Assembly: GCA_947444305.1 (NCBI GenBank)
Contig: CANEZP010000019.1
Span: 1-64,000, forward strand
Direction: 5' to 3'
Origin: Pseudobdellovibrionaceae bacterium
GTDB taxonomy: Bacteria > Bdellovibrionota > Bdellovibrionia > Bdellovibrionales > UBA1609
Length of the DNA stretch: 64,000 nt
Part shown: positions 9,510-20,067 of the stretch, one piece after another
How the letters are laid out: each line of letters begins with the position of its first letter
Numbering within the stretch: position 1 is the first letter of the stretch
Position numbers and translations under genes: made by a program
Notes under the pieces: model-generated
What the model was told of the DNA's origin: nothing
Databases searched by the model: none
Seen by the model: only the letters and a program-made list of their open reading frames with translations

Positions 9510-12500
9510 ATGGATCTAGCCAGTCTTTCGATCAAGCGGCCTATCTTTATCAGCTGTATCGTCGTTCTGATCTTATTGATCGGCTACATCAGCATGACCA
9601 AACTCGCCGTCGACTTGTTTCCCGACGTCACCTTCCCCACCGTGGTCGTTAACGTCGAGTACCCCGGAGCCGGGGCCACCGAAGTTGAAACTTTGGTCGC
9701 CAAGATCCTCGAAGAAGAGTTGAGCGGCGTCGCCGGGATCGAAAAGCTGCGCTCGGTTTCCAAAGAAGGTATCGCGACCGTCATCGCCGAGTTCACCCTG
9801 GCGATCGATATTAAGTACGCCGAGCAACAAGTGCGGGACCGCGTGTCGGCCGCACGCCACCGGCTACCCGACGACATCGAAGAACCGACCATCCGCACCG
9901 TCGATCCCGCCGATCAACCGATCGCGATCGTGGCCGTATCCGCCGAAGGAAAATCTGCTTCGGAGCTCTTCGATATCGCCGATCAGACCGTTAAGGTGAA
10001 ATTAAGTCAGGTGAATCAGGTGGGCCTGGTCGAAATTCTAGGCGGCCGTAAGCGTGAGATTCAAGTTCAGCTCGACGCGAAGAAATTGCGCCAATATAAG
10101 ATTGCCGCGAGCGAAGTGACCGACGCCCTCGGCCGCTCGGGCGAGAACGTGCCCGCGGGTAAAACCAGCAACGCCAAGGCCGATACTTCTTACCGCACGG
10201 TCGGTGAATTCCGCGACATGAAATTGATCACGCCTACCGTAGTTCGTTTCGCGAACGATGAGCACGCGATCACGGTCGGAAATCTAGGCAAAGTGGTCGA
10301 TACGCTCGAAGACGAAAAAACCCGCACCTTTCTCGACGGCAAGCCGGCGCTGTTGCTTTACGTTTTCCGGCAGAGCGGCGCGAACACCATCGAAGTCGTC
10401 GACCGTTTGGGCGGTGCCATCGCCAAAGTGAACAAACAATTTTTAGACTCCGGTATTAAATCCGAAGCGAAGCTGGTGAAGGACGGCGCGAAGCGGATCC
10501 GCGCGAACGTGCACGACGTTTACGAATCGATCGGCATCGGCGTCGCCCTTACAATTCTAGTGGTTTACCTGTTCTTGGGCAGCTTTCGTTCGACGATGAT
10601 CACCGGTCTCGCCCTGCCCAACTCGCTGCTCGGCGCGTTTATCTTAATGCTGATCGCCGGTTTCTCGATCAATATTATGTCCTTGTTGGCGCTTAGCCTC
10701 GCGGTAGGTTTATTGATCGATGATGCGATCGTGGTGCGGGAGAATATTTTCCGTCACCTAGAAATGGGCAAGAGCGCCGAAGAAGCGGCGTTAGCCGGCA
10801 CGCGCGAGGTGAATTTGGCGGTCATCGCGACGACGCTCGCGATCTTAGCGGTCTTCGGGCCGATCGGTTTCTTACAAGGGGTGACCGGTCAGTTCTTTAA
10901 AGAATTCGGTCTGACGATCTGTTTCGCGATGTTGATCAGTTTGTTCGATGCCTTGACGATCGCGCCGATGCTCTCCGCTTACTTCGCGGGCTCGATGCAC
11001 CCGAAAGAGCCGACCACTTTAGTGGGCCGCTGGAATAAGAAACTCCTGAAAGGTTTCGATCGCTTTCAAACCGGACTCGAGAACAAATACGAACACGCTT
11101 TGCACTGGACGCTCCGGTACCCGAAGACGATCATCGTGGCGAACGTATTCTTATTCGCCTTAAGCATCTTTTGCCTTCGCTACGTTCCGAAAACATTCAT
11201 TCCCGCCGCGGACAACGGCGAATTCTTGGTCGGTTTAGATTTACCGCCCGGCGCTTCGCTCGACCGCATGGCCGAAGTCGGCGCGGAAATTGACGCGAGA
11301 CTAAGGAAGATGCCCGAGATCGAACGTACCCTGCTCACCATCGGTAACCGCGACGGTGAACCGAACTACGCGGAAATCTCCGTCGACCTAAAAGAAAAAG
11401 GCAAAGAACGTTCAAGCTCGACGAGCGAAGTAAAGGACATGGTCCGCCAGAACATCAAAGATTTCGCTTACGCAAATCCTTCGGTCAAAGACGGCGATGC
11501 GACCGGCGGCGGTCAGCGCCAGTTTAACTTGAACATCTCGGGCCAAGATATGAAAGAGCTCGAAGCTTACTCTTCCAAACTGCTTGCGCGTTTGAAGTCA
11601 CACCCGGCGCTCACCGATGCGGACACAAGCTTTCGTGCGGGTAAACCGGAGTTTCAGTTTAACATCGATCCCGAGATCGCGCGCGAGGCGGGTTTAAGTC
11701 CCCGCACCGTCGGTCTCGAGCTTCGTAACTTGGTCGAAGGCGTCGTCGGCGCGCCGTTCCGCACCGCCGATTTGGAGTACGACATTCGGGTACGTTTACA
11801 AGAAGACCAGCGGGATCTTAAAAAGATTTGGAAAGACGTGATGGTCCCGAACATCAATAAAACGATGGTGCCGCTCGGGCTCGTCGCCGAGATTTCGCCG
11901 TCGAACAGTCCGGCGAACATTCAGCGCGAGAACCGTTCACGCACGATTCAAATTTCCGCCGACATCGCGCCGAAGGGCCCGGGTCTCGGCGGCGCGATGG
12001 CCGACATCCCCGTCATCATGGCGAACGAATTGCCCTTGCCCCCGGGCATGTCTTATTCATTTTACGGGCAGGCCGAACGCTTCAAAGAACTCATGGGCAA
12101 CATGATGGTCGCGATGGGTTTGGGCATTCTGTTCATCTACTTCGTCTTGGCTTCGCTCTACGAATCGGTCGTAACGCCGTTCGCGATCATGATCGTCATG
12201 CCGTTGGCGGCGATCGGCGCGTTTTTCGGTTTGCTCGTTACGCAAAAGACGCTCGATTTATATTCGATGATCGGCTGCGTGATGCTGCTCGGTCTCGCGG
12301 CTAAGAACTCGATCCTGTTGGTTGATTACACCAAGCAGTTGATGGAAGAGGGCATGCCCCGCACGCAAGCGATCATCCAGTCGTGTAAAACGCGTCTGCG
12401 CCCGATCATCATGACGAGCTTGGCGCTGATCGCGGGGATGGTGCCCGTCGCGATCGGTTTGAACGAAGCTTCGTCGCAACGGACTTCGCTCGGCGCAGCC

Positions 12501-12788
12501 GTCATCGGCGGCGTCATCAGTTCGACTTTGTTGACATTGATTTTGGTACCGGCCGCGTTCATTTACATCGATCGCTTCCGCGTGTGGAGCGAAGAGATGT
12601 TCCGCGTCTACGTGCAAGGCCGTCCGCCGCAAGCCGCGGGTGTTGGGGTTAGCGTCGCCTCGGGAGCGGGCCTCGGGCCCGCGCAAGTGGTTTGGACCCC
12701 GACGCCCGACATGCAAGAACGTGACGGTCATGCGGATCGCCAAGGTCCCGGCCACGCCCGCCGGCCCGAGCCGCCGGCGCATCCGTAA
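9510..12788 (+). CDS. Efflux RND transporter permease (AcrB/MexB/HAE1 type)
   Basis: 1092 aa; KRPIFISCIVVLILLIGYISMTKLAVDLFPDVTFPTVVV, GLLIDDAIVVRENIFRH, GLAAKNSILLVDYTKQLMEEG. Confidence 0.97.
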   Translation: MDLASLSIKRPIFISCIVVLILLIGYISMTKLAVDLFPDVTFPTVVVNVEYPGAGATEVETLVAKILEEELSGVAGIEKLRSVSKEGIATVIAEFTLAIDIKYAEQQVRDRVSAARHRLPDDIEEPTIRTVDPADQPIAIVAVSAEGKSASELFDIADQTVKVKLSQVNQVGLVEILGGRKREIQVQLDAKKLRQYKIAASEVTDALGRSGENVPAGKTSNAKADTSYRTVGEFRDMKLITPTVVRFANDEHAITVGNLGKVVDTLEDEKTRTFLDGKPALLLYVFRQSGANTIEVVDRLGGAIAKVNKQFLDSGIKSEAKLVKDGAKRIRANVHDVYESIGIGVALTILVVYLFLGSFRSTMITGLALPNSLLGAFILMLIAGFSINIMSLLALSLAVGLLIDDAIVVRENIFRHLEMGKSAEEAALAGTREVNLAVIATTLAILAVFGPIGFLQGVTGQFFKEFGLTICFAMLISLFDALTIAPMLSAYFAGSMHPKEPTTLVGRWNKKLLKGFDRFQTGLENKYEHALHWTLRYPKTIIVANVFLFALSIFCLRYVPKTFIPAADNGEFLVGLDLPPGASLDRMAEVGAEIDARLRKMPEIERTLLTIGNRDGEPNYAEISVDLKEKGKERSSSTSEVKDMVRQNIKDFAYANPSVKDGDATGGGQRQFNLNISGQDMKELEAYSSKLLARLKSHPALTDADTSFRAGKPEFQFNIDPEIAREAGLSPRTVGLELRNLVEGVVGAPFRTADLEYDIRVRLQEDQRDLKKIWKDVMVPNINKTMVPLGLVAEISPSNSPANIQRENRSRTIQISADIAPKGPGLGGAMADIPVIMANELPLPPGMSYSFYGQAERFKELMGNMMVAMGLGILFIYFVLASLYESVVTPFAIMIVMPLAAIGAFFGLLVTQKTLDLYSMIGCVMLLGLAAKNSILLVDYTKQLMEEGMPRTQAIIQSCKTRLRPIIMTSLALIAGMVPVAIGLNEASSQRTSLGAAVIGGVISSTLLTLILVPAAFIYIDRFRVWSEEMFRVYVQGRPPQAAGVGVSVASGAGLGPAQVVWTPTPDMQERDGHADRQGPGHARRPEPPAHP

Positions 12789-12802
12789 TTATAGGTGGGC
12801 GG

Positions 12803-13465
12803 TTATTCGATGGTCTTGATGAAAGCGTCGGCTTGGTTGATCGAGCGGTTCATGTCTTTGATCAAGCCTTGGATGTCGTTCTCGATGCGGGTGTTCTCGG
12901 TTTTCAGTTGCGCGATCGATTGCGCGTTTAAATTGTGCTTAAGGTAAAGCACGTGATCGTTCAGCCGGGTTAAAACGGGATTCATCTTGTTTTCCGAAGC
13001 CATCAAATTTTTATTCAGCTCGTTGAAGCTGGCCTTGGTCGCCTGCAGTTTCGAGCGGCTCTTACTTTTGAACTCGGCCGTCTGGATATCGTCGATCTCG
13101 CGCTCCCACTCATTGAACAGATCACGCGCGACGGTCTCCATCTTTTCGCGCGCCGCTTTGACTTCGCCCGCCTTTTCTTTCGACTCGTCGAACGAGGACT
13201 TTACCTCGCGGTATTGTTTCTCGAGTTTGCCGCCGTCGAGGCCGTACATCTTTTGTAATTTATCGAGTGAATCGGTGAAGGCCTCACCGGCTTCTTTTTG
13301 CTCTTCGCGCGTGTCGTTGATTCTTCGCTTTAAAAGATCGCGCTTTTGCACGCCGACCATTTCGTAGGCGGAGTAGCCGGCGTTACGAACGGCTTTCTTG
13401 ACCGGGTTTTCGCAACCGGTGAAAAATGCCACGGTGACGCTTGCGATGAGGATAGGTTTGAACAT
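12803..13465 (-). CDS. DUF2959-like lipoprotein
   Basis: FFTGCENPVKKAVRNAGYSAYEMVGVQKRDLLKRRINDTREEQKEAGEAFTDSLDKLQ... Confidence 0.75.
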   Translation of the reverse strand: MFKPILIASVTVAFFTGCENPVKKAVRNAGYSAYEMVGVQKRDLLKRRINDTREEQKEAGEAFTDSLDKLQKMYGLDGGKLEKQYREVKSSFDESKEKAGEVKAAREKMETVARDLFNEWEREIDDIQTAEFKSKSRSKLQATKASFNELNKNLMASENKMNPVLTRLNDHVLYLKHNLNAQSIAQLKTENTRIENDIQGLIKDMNRSINQADAFIKTIE

Positions 13466-13532
13466 TTAAGACCTCCAGGCACGGTGGCCTTGTTTGATAT
13501 CACAATTGCACGGAATTGCACAGAACGGGCCA

Positions 13533-13973
13533 CTAGCGCCGTTGAATCAATTGATCCAATTTGCCTAAGAAGTTGGAGCGGTCTTTTTTCTCCATCGGCG
13601 CGGGGCCGCCGCGCAACTCCCCCATCTGCCGCAATTTTTCGCTCAGTTCGCGGTTGGCCACGGCATTACCGATGTTGTCTTCCGTCCACTCGGCACCCTT
13701 CGGGCTAAGCGCGAAGACCTTCTTTTCGACCAAACGCGCCGCTAGCAAAATGTCCGAGGTGACGACGATATCTTTAGCTAAGGCGTTTTCGACGATCCAA
13801 TCGTCGGCCGCATCGAAACCGCCCGAGACGGTTTGCATTTCAATGTTCTCTTCGAAGGGAATATTTAGCGGCTTATTGGCCACGACGAAAACGTGCAGTT
13901 TATAACGGCCCGCCACTTTGTACACTTCGTCTTTGACGGGGCAGCCGTCGGCGTCGATGAATATACGTTTCAT
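13533..13973 (-). CDS. YaiI/YqxD family protein (DUF188)
   Basis: [39 protein letters not shown]...[34 protein letters not shown]. Confidence 0.93.
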   Translation of the reverse strand: MKRIFIDADGCPVKDEVYKVAGRYKLHVFVVANKPLNIPFEENIEMQTVSGGFDAADDWIVENALAKDIVVTSDILLAARLVEKKVFALSPKGAEWTEDNIGNAVANRELSEKLRQMGELRGGPAPMEKKDRSNFLGKLDQLIQRR

Positions 13974-13997
13974 CGGCGCAGCTTACTTCGGTGAATT

Positions 13998-15080
13998 CTA
14001 TTTTTCAATACGCGGAAAAATGACCTTTTTCACGAGCGTCGTCGAACGATTATTCGGATCCTCGCTAATCACTTTGGTCACGCGGGGCGGACCCATCGTC
14101 GCGGGGCTCGGCGCGGTGTGCGTCTGCGCTTCGAAAATGGGACCGGCGGGCCCGGGGCCGAACGAAAATCCACCACTGGATTGTACCGACGGTTTGTCGG
14201 CCAGTCTGTCGGCTTGAGTTTCCGTTTGCCGCTCGATCTGCTTGTCGACCACTTGCGAACGTAAAAGATCCTCGGCCGTGGAAACGAGTTTATCGCGAAG
14301 CGTTTGCGCCGTAGCCTTCATCGTCATGACGGCGGGTTGCATGTGCTGCACGCCCGAGGACATCGAAGCCTTCAACGTATCGGCGACTTTGTTATCGAGA
14401 AATGTGGACGGCGGATTCTGCGCTTGTTCGCGCGCGGTTTGAACCGCGGCCTTGAAATTGTCGTTGATGCTCGTCATGTTGTCGATATCGGGTGACGGAC
14501 GCTCGCCACCCGCCCCGACGAAATCCATGTTCGCGATACCGAAGTGATTTTGATCTTCAACCGGGCGGTTGACCCATTCGGGCAGCGATTCTTCGTCGAA
14601 CATCAATTGCTCACGGTTGAACTTAGCGATGAGCTCAACTTGCTCGCGCGGCAAGTTGCTGCTCGCGGCGATTTCGTCGACGCTCAAGCCGCTGTTGGCC
14701 ATGCGCGCGGCCTTGACGTACTCGACCGTACGTTGGCGTTCCAGAATTTCTTGATGCGGAATTTTATCCTGGAAAATTTCGGCGACTTCCATGCTCTTGT
14801 TCATGGAGTGATCGATCTTTAAAACCTGAGCTTCGGCTTCGAGAATCTTATTTTGCAGCATGCGGTTCTTTTGATCGAGCAAACCGGTCAAAGTTTTCAC
14901 CTGGGAATCGGTTCGGTCGGACAAGTCTTCGAGCACGGTGATCTTAGTTTGCAGGAGTTGAAGACCGCGCGAAAGACGCGGATCATCCTGCGGCGGGCGG
15001 CGCAGGCGCATCCACAACGCGGCAAAGCTGGCGACGGCCAGAAGATTGAAAATGATTTGGAATAAGGTCCAGATCGACAC
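13998..15080 (-). CDS. Membrane-anchored coiled-coil protein, DUF2802-like
   Basis: N-terminal TM helix (VSIWTLFQIIFNLLAVASFAALWMRL), coiled coil, AARMANSGLSVDEIAASSNLPREQVELIAKF; GTG start at 15080 more likely than track start 15110. Confidence 0.6.
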   Translation of the reverse strand: MSIWTLFQIIFNLLAVASFAALWMRLRRPPQDDPRLSRGLQLLQTKITVLEDLSDRTDSQVKTLTGLLDQKNRMLQNKILEAEAQVLKIDHSMNKSMEVAEIFQDKIPHQEILERQRTVEYVKAARMANSGLSVDEIAASSNLPREQVELIAKFNREQLMFDEESLPEWVNRPVEDQNHFGIANMDFVGAGGERPSPDIDNMTSINDNFKAAVQTAREQAQNPPSTFLDNKVADTLKASMSSGVQHMQPAVMTMKATAQTLRDKLVSTAEDLLRSQVVDKQIERQTETQADRLADKPSVQSSGGFSFGPGPAGPIFEAQTHTAPSPATMGPPRVTKVISEDPNNRSTTLVKKVIFPRIEK

Positions 15081-15208
15081 GCGTATACCCCCAAGGCAAA
15101 CGGCTCGCAATCCGGCGGACCGTCTTTTTACATTTTAGGAGTTAAGGCGTGGATGCACAAGATAGGCGAAGGTCGGGGCTAGCCGGCCCGCTCGCGCGGG
15201 CCCGATCA

Positions 15209-16411
15209 TTAAGCGTCGAGCGAATCCGTGAACATGCGAATACGTTTAACCGCTTCGGTCAAATCACGTTCGTGAACGGCGAAACTCAAACGCAAATATC
15301 CGCCTAAGCCGCTCTCACCGCCGGGGACGGCCGCGACGTATTGATCTTCGAGGAGCGCGGCCGCGACGTCACCGCAGGTGCTAAGCTTCTTACCGCGCCA
15401 GGTTTTGCCGACGATACCGCGAATATCGGCCCAGACGTAAAACGCACCTTGCGGATAACCGGACCTCCATCCAGGTACGGTGTTCAGCGCTTCGACGAAA
15501 AGATCCCTGCGTGATTGCAACACTTTGATGTGCCCGGCGATTTCCTCGCCGCATTTTTGTAAACCCGCGAGCGTCGCGATTTGCGTGAACGGCGAAGCGC
15601 AGCTTACGGTTTGCGATTGGTAATTCGACATCGCCTTGATCACTTTTTCGGGACCAAGGGCCCAACCCAAACGCCAACCCGTCATCGAGTAGGTTTTCGA
15701 AGCACTGTTGATCAAGATCATGCGGCTTTTTAATTCGGGCGCGACGTGCAGCAAATGCGGAGCGACCGATTCGCCGGTGAACACGAGTTGATTGTAGATG
15801 TCATCGCTAAGGACGATGATTTGCGGGTACTTTTTCAACATGACGGCGATGTCTTCGAGCTCTTGGCGCGTGTACATCTGGCCCGTGGGATTGTTGGGCG
15901 AATTCAAAAGCAGAATCTTCGTCTTGGGCGTAATTAACTTTTCAATTTGGTGCGCGTGCGCTTTGTAGCCCGTAAGCTCATCGGACTTGACGATAACGGG
16001 AACGCCGTCGACCAGTTCAACCATCGTGGGATAGCTGACCCAGTAGGGCGCGGGAATCAGCACTTCGTCACCCGGATCAACCAATACCGCCAATGCGGCA
16101 AATAAAATAAATTTAGCGCCGGTACTGACCGTCACTTCATTAGGCGAGTATTCGACGTTTAACAATTCGCGCGTTTGGTGCGCGATGGCCGTGCGCAACG
16201 CCGGCGTTCCGTTAGAAGGCCCGTATTTTGTTTGGCCGGCTTGAATGGCTTGGATCCCGGCTTCTTTAATGGTGGGCGGCGTATCCCAATCGGGTTCGCC
16301 GACGGAAAGCGAAATGACCTTATGACCTTGCGCGAGGAGCTCTTTCGCTTTGGCGGCGATGGTCAAGGTGGCGGAGGGTTTGAGAGCGAGGGCTTTCTTG
16401 GACAGCATCAT
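15209..16411 (-). CDS. Pyridoxal phosphate-dependent aminotransferase (aspartate aminotransferase type)
   Basis: SVGEPDWDTPPTIKEAGIQAI, NSPNNPTGQMY, SASKTYSMTGWRLGW. Confidence 0.94.
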   Translation of the reverse strand: MMLSKKALALKPSATLTIAAKAKELLAQGHKVISLSVGEPDWDTPPTIKEAGIQAIQAGQTKYGPSNGTPALRTAIAHQTRELLNVEYSPNEVTVSTGAKFILFAALAVLVDPGDEVLIPAPYWVSYPTMVELVDGVPVIVKSDELTGYKAHAHQIEKLITPKTKILLLNSPNNPTGQMYTRQELEDIAVMLKKYPQIIVLSDDIYNQLVFTGESVAPHLLHVAPELKSRMILINSASKTYSMTGWRLGWALGPEKVIKAMSNYQSQTVSCASPFTQIATLAGLQKCGEEIAGHIKVLQSRRDLFVEALNTVPGWRSGYPQGAFYVWADIRGIVGKTWRGKKLSTCGDVAAALLEDQYVAAVPGGESGLGGYLRLSFAVHERDLTEAVKRIRMFTDSLDA

Positions 16412-16893
16412 GTTCCCTTTTTGGATTGAATATGTTTACGGAGTGCTTGCGCGACGTTCGGCGGCACGAGGTTGGAGAGGTCGCCGTCGTGATGCGCAAC
16501 TTCCTTCACCATGTGCGAAGCCACGAAAGAATATTCGGGCCGCGTGAAGACGATCATGGTCTCGATTTTTTCTTTTAATTTTTTGTTCATGTTGAACATG
16601 GCAAATTCGTATTCGAAGTCGGAGATGGCGCGTAGCCCGCGCACGATCACTTGCGCACCGATTTTTTCGGCGTAATCGGTGATCAGCCCATCGCACATCG
16701 AGATTTTCACGCCCGCGGGTAAATTATCGCGAATAAGTTGCTCACGTTCGGCTAGTGAAAACATATAGTGTTTACGCTGAGAATTTGCGACGACCACTTC
16801 GAGCTCGCCGAAGAGCGGCTGAATGCGGCGGATAATGTCTATGTGTCCGAGGGTGATGGGATCGAAACTACCTGGGTATATCGCCTTGATCAT
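16408..16893 (-). CDS. coaD: Phosphopantetheine adenylyltransferase CoaD
   Basis: AIYPGSFDPITLGHIDIIRR, VRGLRAISDFEYEFAMFNMN, EYSFVASHMVKEVA. Confidence 0.96.
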   Translation of the reverse strand: MIKAIYPGSFDPITLGHIDIIRRIQPLFGELEVVVANSQRKHYMFSLAEREQLIRDNLPAGVKISMCDGLITDYAEKIGAQVIVRGLRAISDFEYEFAMFNMNKKLKEKIETMIVFTRPEYSFVASHMVKEVAHHDGDLSNLVPPNVAQALRKHIQSKKGT

Positions 16894-17446
16894 GGATTGC
16901 TATCGCTTTCTCGAAGAAGTTCAGGTGTTTATCACCAAACACCCGACGGTCCAAGCGATTTAAGCCCGGGTAAATCTCGTCCATGCGCTCTTTCGAACTC
17001 GTTTCGACGACGTACGTAAACGCCGGTCCCAACACGGAACTTTTACCCATTTTCACACATAATTCGTGCCCGTAGCTTTGCGTAAACGGGGGATCGGCGA
17101 TGATCAAATCGTAAGGAGCTCCCTCGTAAGACTCGAGATATTTAAAGACGTCGACGGGATGGATTTTGTAATCCTCGGTCACCTTCAACGTCGCCATGTT
17201 CTTTTTTATAATCTCTAGGCTTTTGCGGTGATTTTCGACGAGATCGACGTGCGCCGCGCCCCGGGACAAGCATTCGATGGCCAAGTTACCCGTGCCCGAA
17301 AAAAGATCGAGGATGCGGGCGCCGTCGACTTGGCCCATGAGTTTATTAAACAAGGTCTCTTTGACCCGGTCGGTAGTGGGCCGAATATTGTCGGCCTGGA
17401 AGCTCACCAACTGGCGGCCCTTGTATTTTCCGGAAATGATTCTCAT
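16868..17446 (-). CDS. rsmD: 16S rRNA (guanine966-N2)-methyltransferase RsmD
   Basis: MRIISGKYKGRQLV...RPTTDRVKETLFN...ILDLFSGTGNLAIECLSRGA...IIADPPFTQSY. Confidence 0.94.
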   Translation of the reverse strand: MRIISGKYKGRQLVSFQADNIRPTTDRVKETLFNKLMGQVDGARILDLFSGTGNLAIECLSRGAAHVDLVENHRKSLEIIKKNMATLKVTEDYKIHPVDVFKYLESYEGAPYDLIIADPPFTQSYGHELCVKMGKSSVLGPAFTYVVETSSKERMDEIYPGLNRLDRRVFGDKHLNFFEKAIAIHDQGDIPR

Positions 17447-17453
17447 CTAGATC

Positions 17454-17819
17454 TTATTTGCTTTCTTGGCCGATGGCGTTCGTAAACGCGAAAATGCGCG
17501 TACGATGCTCTTTGGTCAAGTCTTGGAAGTGCAGTTCGGCCATGCGTTCAACCGATTTTGATTTGATATCGAGAGTTTTGTCGTAAGTTTTCAAAACCCG
17601 CACCTGGGTGTTGACGAACTCGTGCGTCACCGGGATTTCAAAAACAATCTGGTAATACATGCCCACGTGTAAAATTTGATTTTTGAGCCGTACGATCGCG
17701 CCCTGAACATTTACGAAAATAATCTCTACTTCGGATTTTACCGTCTCTTTTTCCAAAGTGCCGGCGATCGGGTACGGACGAACCTTTTTCTTTACGATTT
17801 TTACTTGCTGGTCAGACAC
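17454..17819 (-). CDS. PilZ-domain-like protein
   Basis: 120-aa beta-rich protein resembling a PilZ core; RxxxR/DxSxxG motifs not clear. Confidence 0.4.
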   Translation of the reverse strand: MSDQQVKIVKKKVRPYPIAGTLEKETVKSEVEIIFVNVQGAIVRLKNQILHVGMYYQIVFEIPVTHEFVNTQVRVLKTYDKTLDIKSKSVERMAELHFQDLTKEHRTRIFAFTNAIGQESK

Positions 17820-18174
17820 TCGCTAATTCCTCACCGGTTTTGACAACCGCAAATATATCCTCGAACGGCTTAGGAATAAAGAGATGCGCGCCGAGGGATT
17901 GTGCTCTTTCTAAATCATACTCGCCGGTGAAGGCCGACATCAAGATGACTTTCGCGTGCGCGCGGTCCGCCTTAGTTAGGGCACGTAATAAGTCGGGACC
18001 ACTAAGGCGCGGCATCAACACATCGAGAAAAACGAGATCGGGTTTGAAGCTCTGCCATTTTTCGAGGCCGCTCTGCCCGTCTTCGGCTTCCTCGATTTGA
18101 TGGCCTGACTTATGTAAAGCTCTCTTAAGAGACAGCCGCACCAAAGGTTCATCGTCGATCACCAAAACCTTCAT
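17812..18174 (-). CDS. Single-domain response regulator (CheY-like receiver)
   Basis: MKVLVIDDEPLVRLSLKRAL...PDLVFLDVLMPRLSGPDLLRAL...VILMSAF; start at 18174 overlaps kinase stop. Confidence 0.9.
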   Translation of the reverse strand: MKVLVIDDEPLVRLSLKRALHKSGHQIEEAEDGQSGLEKWQSFKPDLVFLDVLMPRLSGPDLLRALTKADRAHAKVILMSAFTGEYDLERAQSLGAHLFIPKPFEDIFAVVKTGEELASV

Positions 18175-20063
18175 GATAAAATCTCGAGCGGGAGTTTTAC
18201 GCGGAACAACGAGCCCTGCCCTTCGCTCGATTCGCATTCCAGATCACCGCCGAACTGCCGCGCGATATCGCGACTAAGACTAAGCCCGAGACCGGTGCCC
18301 TCGCCTTCTTCCTTCGTGGTGAAGAACGGTTCAAAAATCCGTTCGCGCACCGACTCGACGATCCCCGGCCCGGTATCGCGCACTTCGAGAAACGCCCAGC
18401 CCTTGTCCTGATGAGTGTGCACGGTGATTTCTCCCTTATCTTTCATGGCCTGGCAGGCGTTGTTCACGAGATTGAAAATCACCTGCTGCATAAGGTGCGG
18501 CTCCACTTTCACCATAAGTTCGCCGTCGCTAAGCTGAATGTCGCTACGAAATTTCCCGGTCGCCGATTTTAAAAAAGGCAAAGTTTTGCGCGTGATTTCG
18601 TTGAGATCTAAAACTTGCGCCTTTTGCCCGATTCCGCCTTTAGAAAAATCCAGCAGGTTCGTGATGATGCTCTGACAGCGGGCCGACGCTTTTTCGACCT
18701 CGGTAAGATCTTTGTTCACCTGACCCTCGGGATCCGTCTCGGTAAGCAGAACTTGCGTGAGCGAGCGAATCCCGGTGAGTGGATTATTTAGTTCGTGCGC
18801 GATGTGACCCGCTAATTGGCCGATGGCCGACATCTTCTCGACCTGTACGACCTGGCTCTTCAATTTCTGCGAGCGTGTCTCGTCACGCAGATAAACGACC
18901 CAGCTTAGCGGTGGATCCTCTAAGCTCATGCGAATCGGATATTTTTCGACGGTGTAAAGCCTTTCGGCTACTTTCAAATGTTTTTCCTGACTTTGTAAAA
19001 CGGCGCGATACTCGTCACGCCAGTGGGAATTCGCGCGCAACACCCGTCCGTCGTGATCGAGAATGGCGATCGGTTCGGCCAATTCATCGAACGTCATTTC
19101 CCATTCTCGGGAAGTGCTTTTTAGCTCTTGTTCGAGCACCAAGCGATCCAGCGCCCAGCTTACCGGTTGCAGCTTTTCGCTCAGCGAAGCCACGATCGGA
19201 TCTAAATCCTTCGTGACTAAGTTGTGTTCGAACATCAGCAGAGGCGAGCGTGAAACATCTTTTTGGTGGCGCACGGTAATCAACGGAAAGCGAATGACCT
19301 TGGCGAACGGCCGCCCCATCGCGTTCGCGAGGAACTGACTATCTTCACTCTCGTTGACCCGGATTCGCGGGGAAACGACCCATTCGCCGCGCACGCGCGT
19401 GCTTATAGTTTGCGAACCGCGCAGGTAATACATATCGCCGTAGGCTTCACCCCTGGGTATAAATAGTAGCGGCGATTCAAGGCCATGGTGTTCTTTTAAT
19501 TGCCGGCGGATCAACGGCAAGAGATCGGCGACGTCGAGCAGCTGCGCGAGATCTTTGATGAAGCCGATGATCTCACGGACGCGCGAGATATTTTTTTGGC
19601 TCGCCTTACGAGAATCAACTTCGTTCGTGGTTCGCTCGATCACTACTTGTTCGAGGCCGCGGTTAAGTTCTTCTATCTGGCGGTTCTGCCCGCGCATCGC
19701 TTGCATTAAGGAATTGTTGCGTTCTTTTTCGGTCTGGCGGCTCAAGGCGACGCGTACAACCTTTGAAAGCTCGGCGGTGCCGTCGGCGATGTCCATGAAC
19801 AGCGCGCCCTTAAGGGTGTTGATCGCGCGCCTCAAGTTCTGCCCGGTCCAACCGTTGTCGACCAGGATGTAAGCTTTAGAAAATGAGATTTCTTCTTTAT
19901 GAACGTCGGTGATTTCCGCACGGTTGATTAGGATGACGGTCGCCGCCGGATTGAATTCGCGGCCGACGACCCAATCACAACCTAAATCGTCCAAGGCCTG
20001 GAGTTCGCTCCACCAATTCGGAGCGTCTCCTCGGGTTAATAACTGAATCGTCCTACGCTCCAT
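18171..20063 (-). CDS. Sensor histidine kinase (HisKA + HATPase_c, PAS-like domain)
   Basis: QLAGHIAHELNNPLTGIRSLTQVLL (H box), VNNACQAM (N box), VRDTGPGI and GTGLGLS (G boxes). Confidence 0.95.
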   Translation of the reverse strand: MERRTIQLLTRGDAPNWWSELQALDDLGCDWVVGREFNPAATVILINRAEITDVHKEEISFSKAYILVDNGWTGQNLRRAINTLKGALFMDIADGTAELSKVVRVALSRQTEKERNNSLMQAMRGQNRQIEELNRGLEQVVIERTTNEVDSRKASQKNISRVREIIGFIKDLAQLLDVADLLPLIRRQLKEHHGLESPLLFIPRGEAYGDMYYLRGSQTISTRVRGEWVVSPRIRVNESEDSQFLANAMGRPFAKVIRFPLITVRHQKDVSRSPLLMFEHNLVTKDLDPIVASLSEKLQPVSWALDRLVLEQELKSTSREWEMTFDELAEPIAILDHDGRVLRANSHWRDEYRAVLQSQEKHLKVAERLYTVEKYPIRMSLEDPPLSWVVYLRDETRSQKLKSQVVQVEKMSAIGQLAGHIAHELNNPLTGIRSLTQVLLTETDPEGQVNKDLTEVEKASARCQSIITNLLDFSKGGIGQKAQVLDLNEITRKTLPFLKSATGKFRSDIQLSDGELMVKVEPHLMQQVIFNLVNNACQAMKDKGEITVHTHQDKGWAFLEVRDTGPGIVESVRERIFEPFFTTKEEGEGTGLGLSLSRDIARQFGGDLECESSEGQGSLFRVKLPLEILS

Positions 20064-20067
20064 CCCG

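Noticed and set aside
12258-12782. Long minus-strand ORF antisense to the RND gene
   Set aside because: High-GC shadow ORF rich in R/H/D with no recognisable domain; the plus-strand RND reading is unambiguous
15185-15202. GGCCCGC-TCGC-GCGGGCC hairpin after the aminotransferase as a terminator
   Set aside because: Strong stem but no U-tract on the minus strand; could be a Rho-type or structural element, not called
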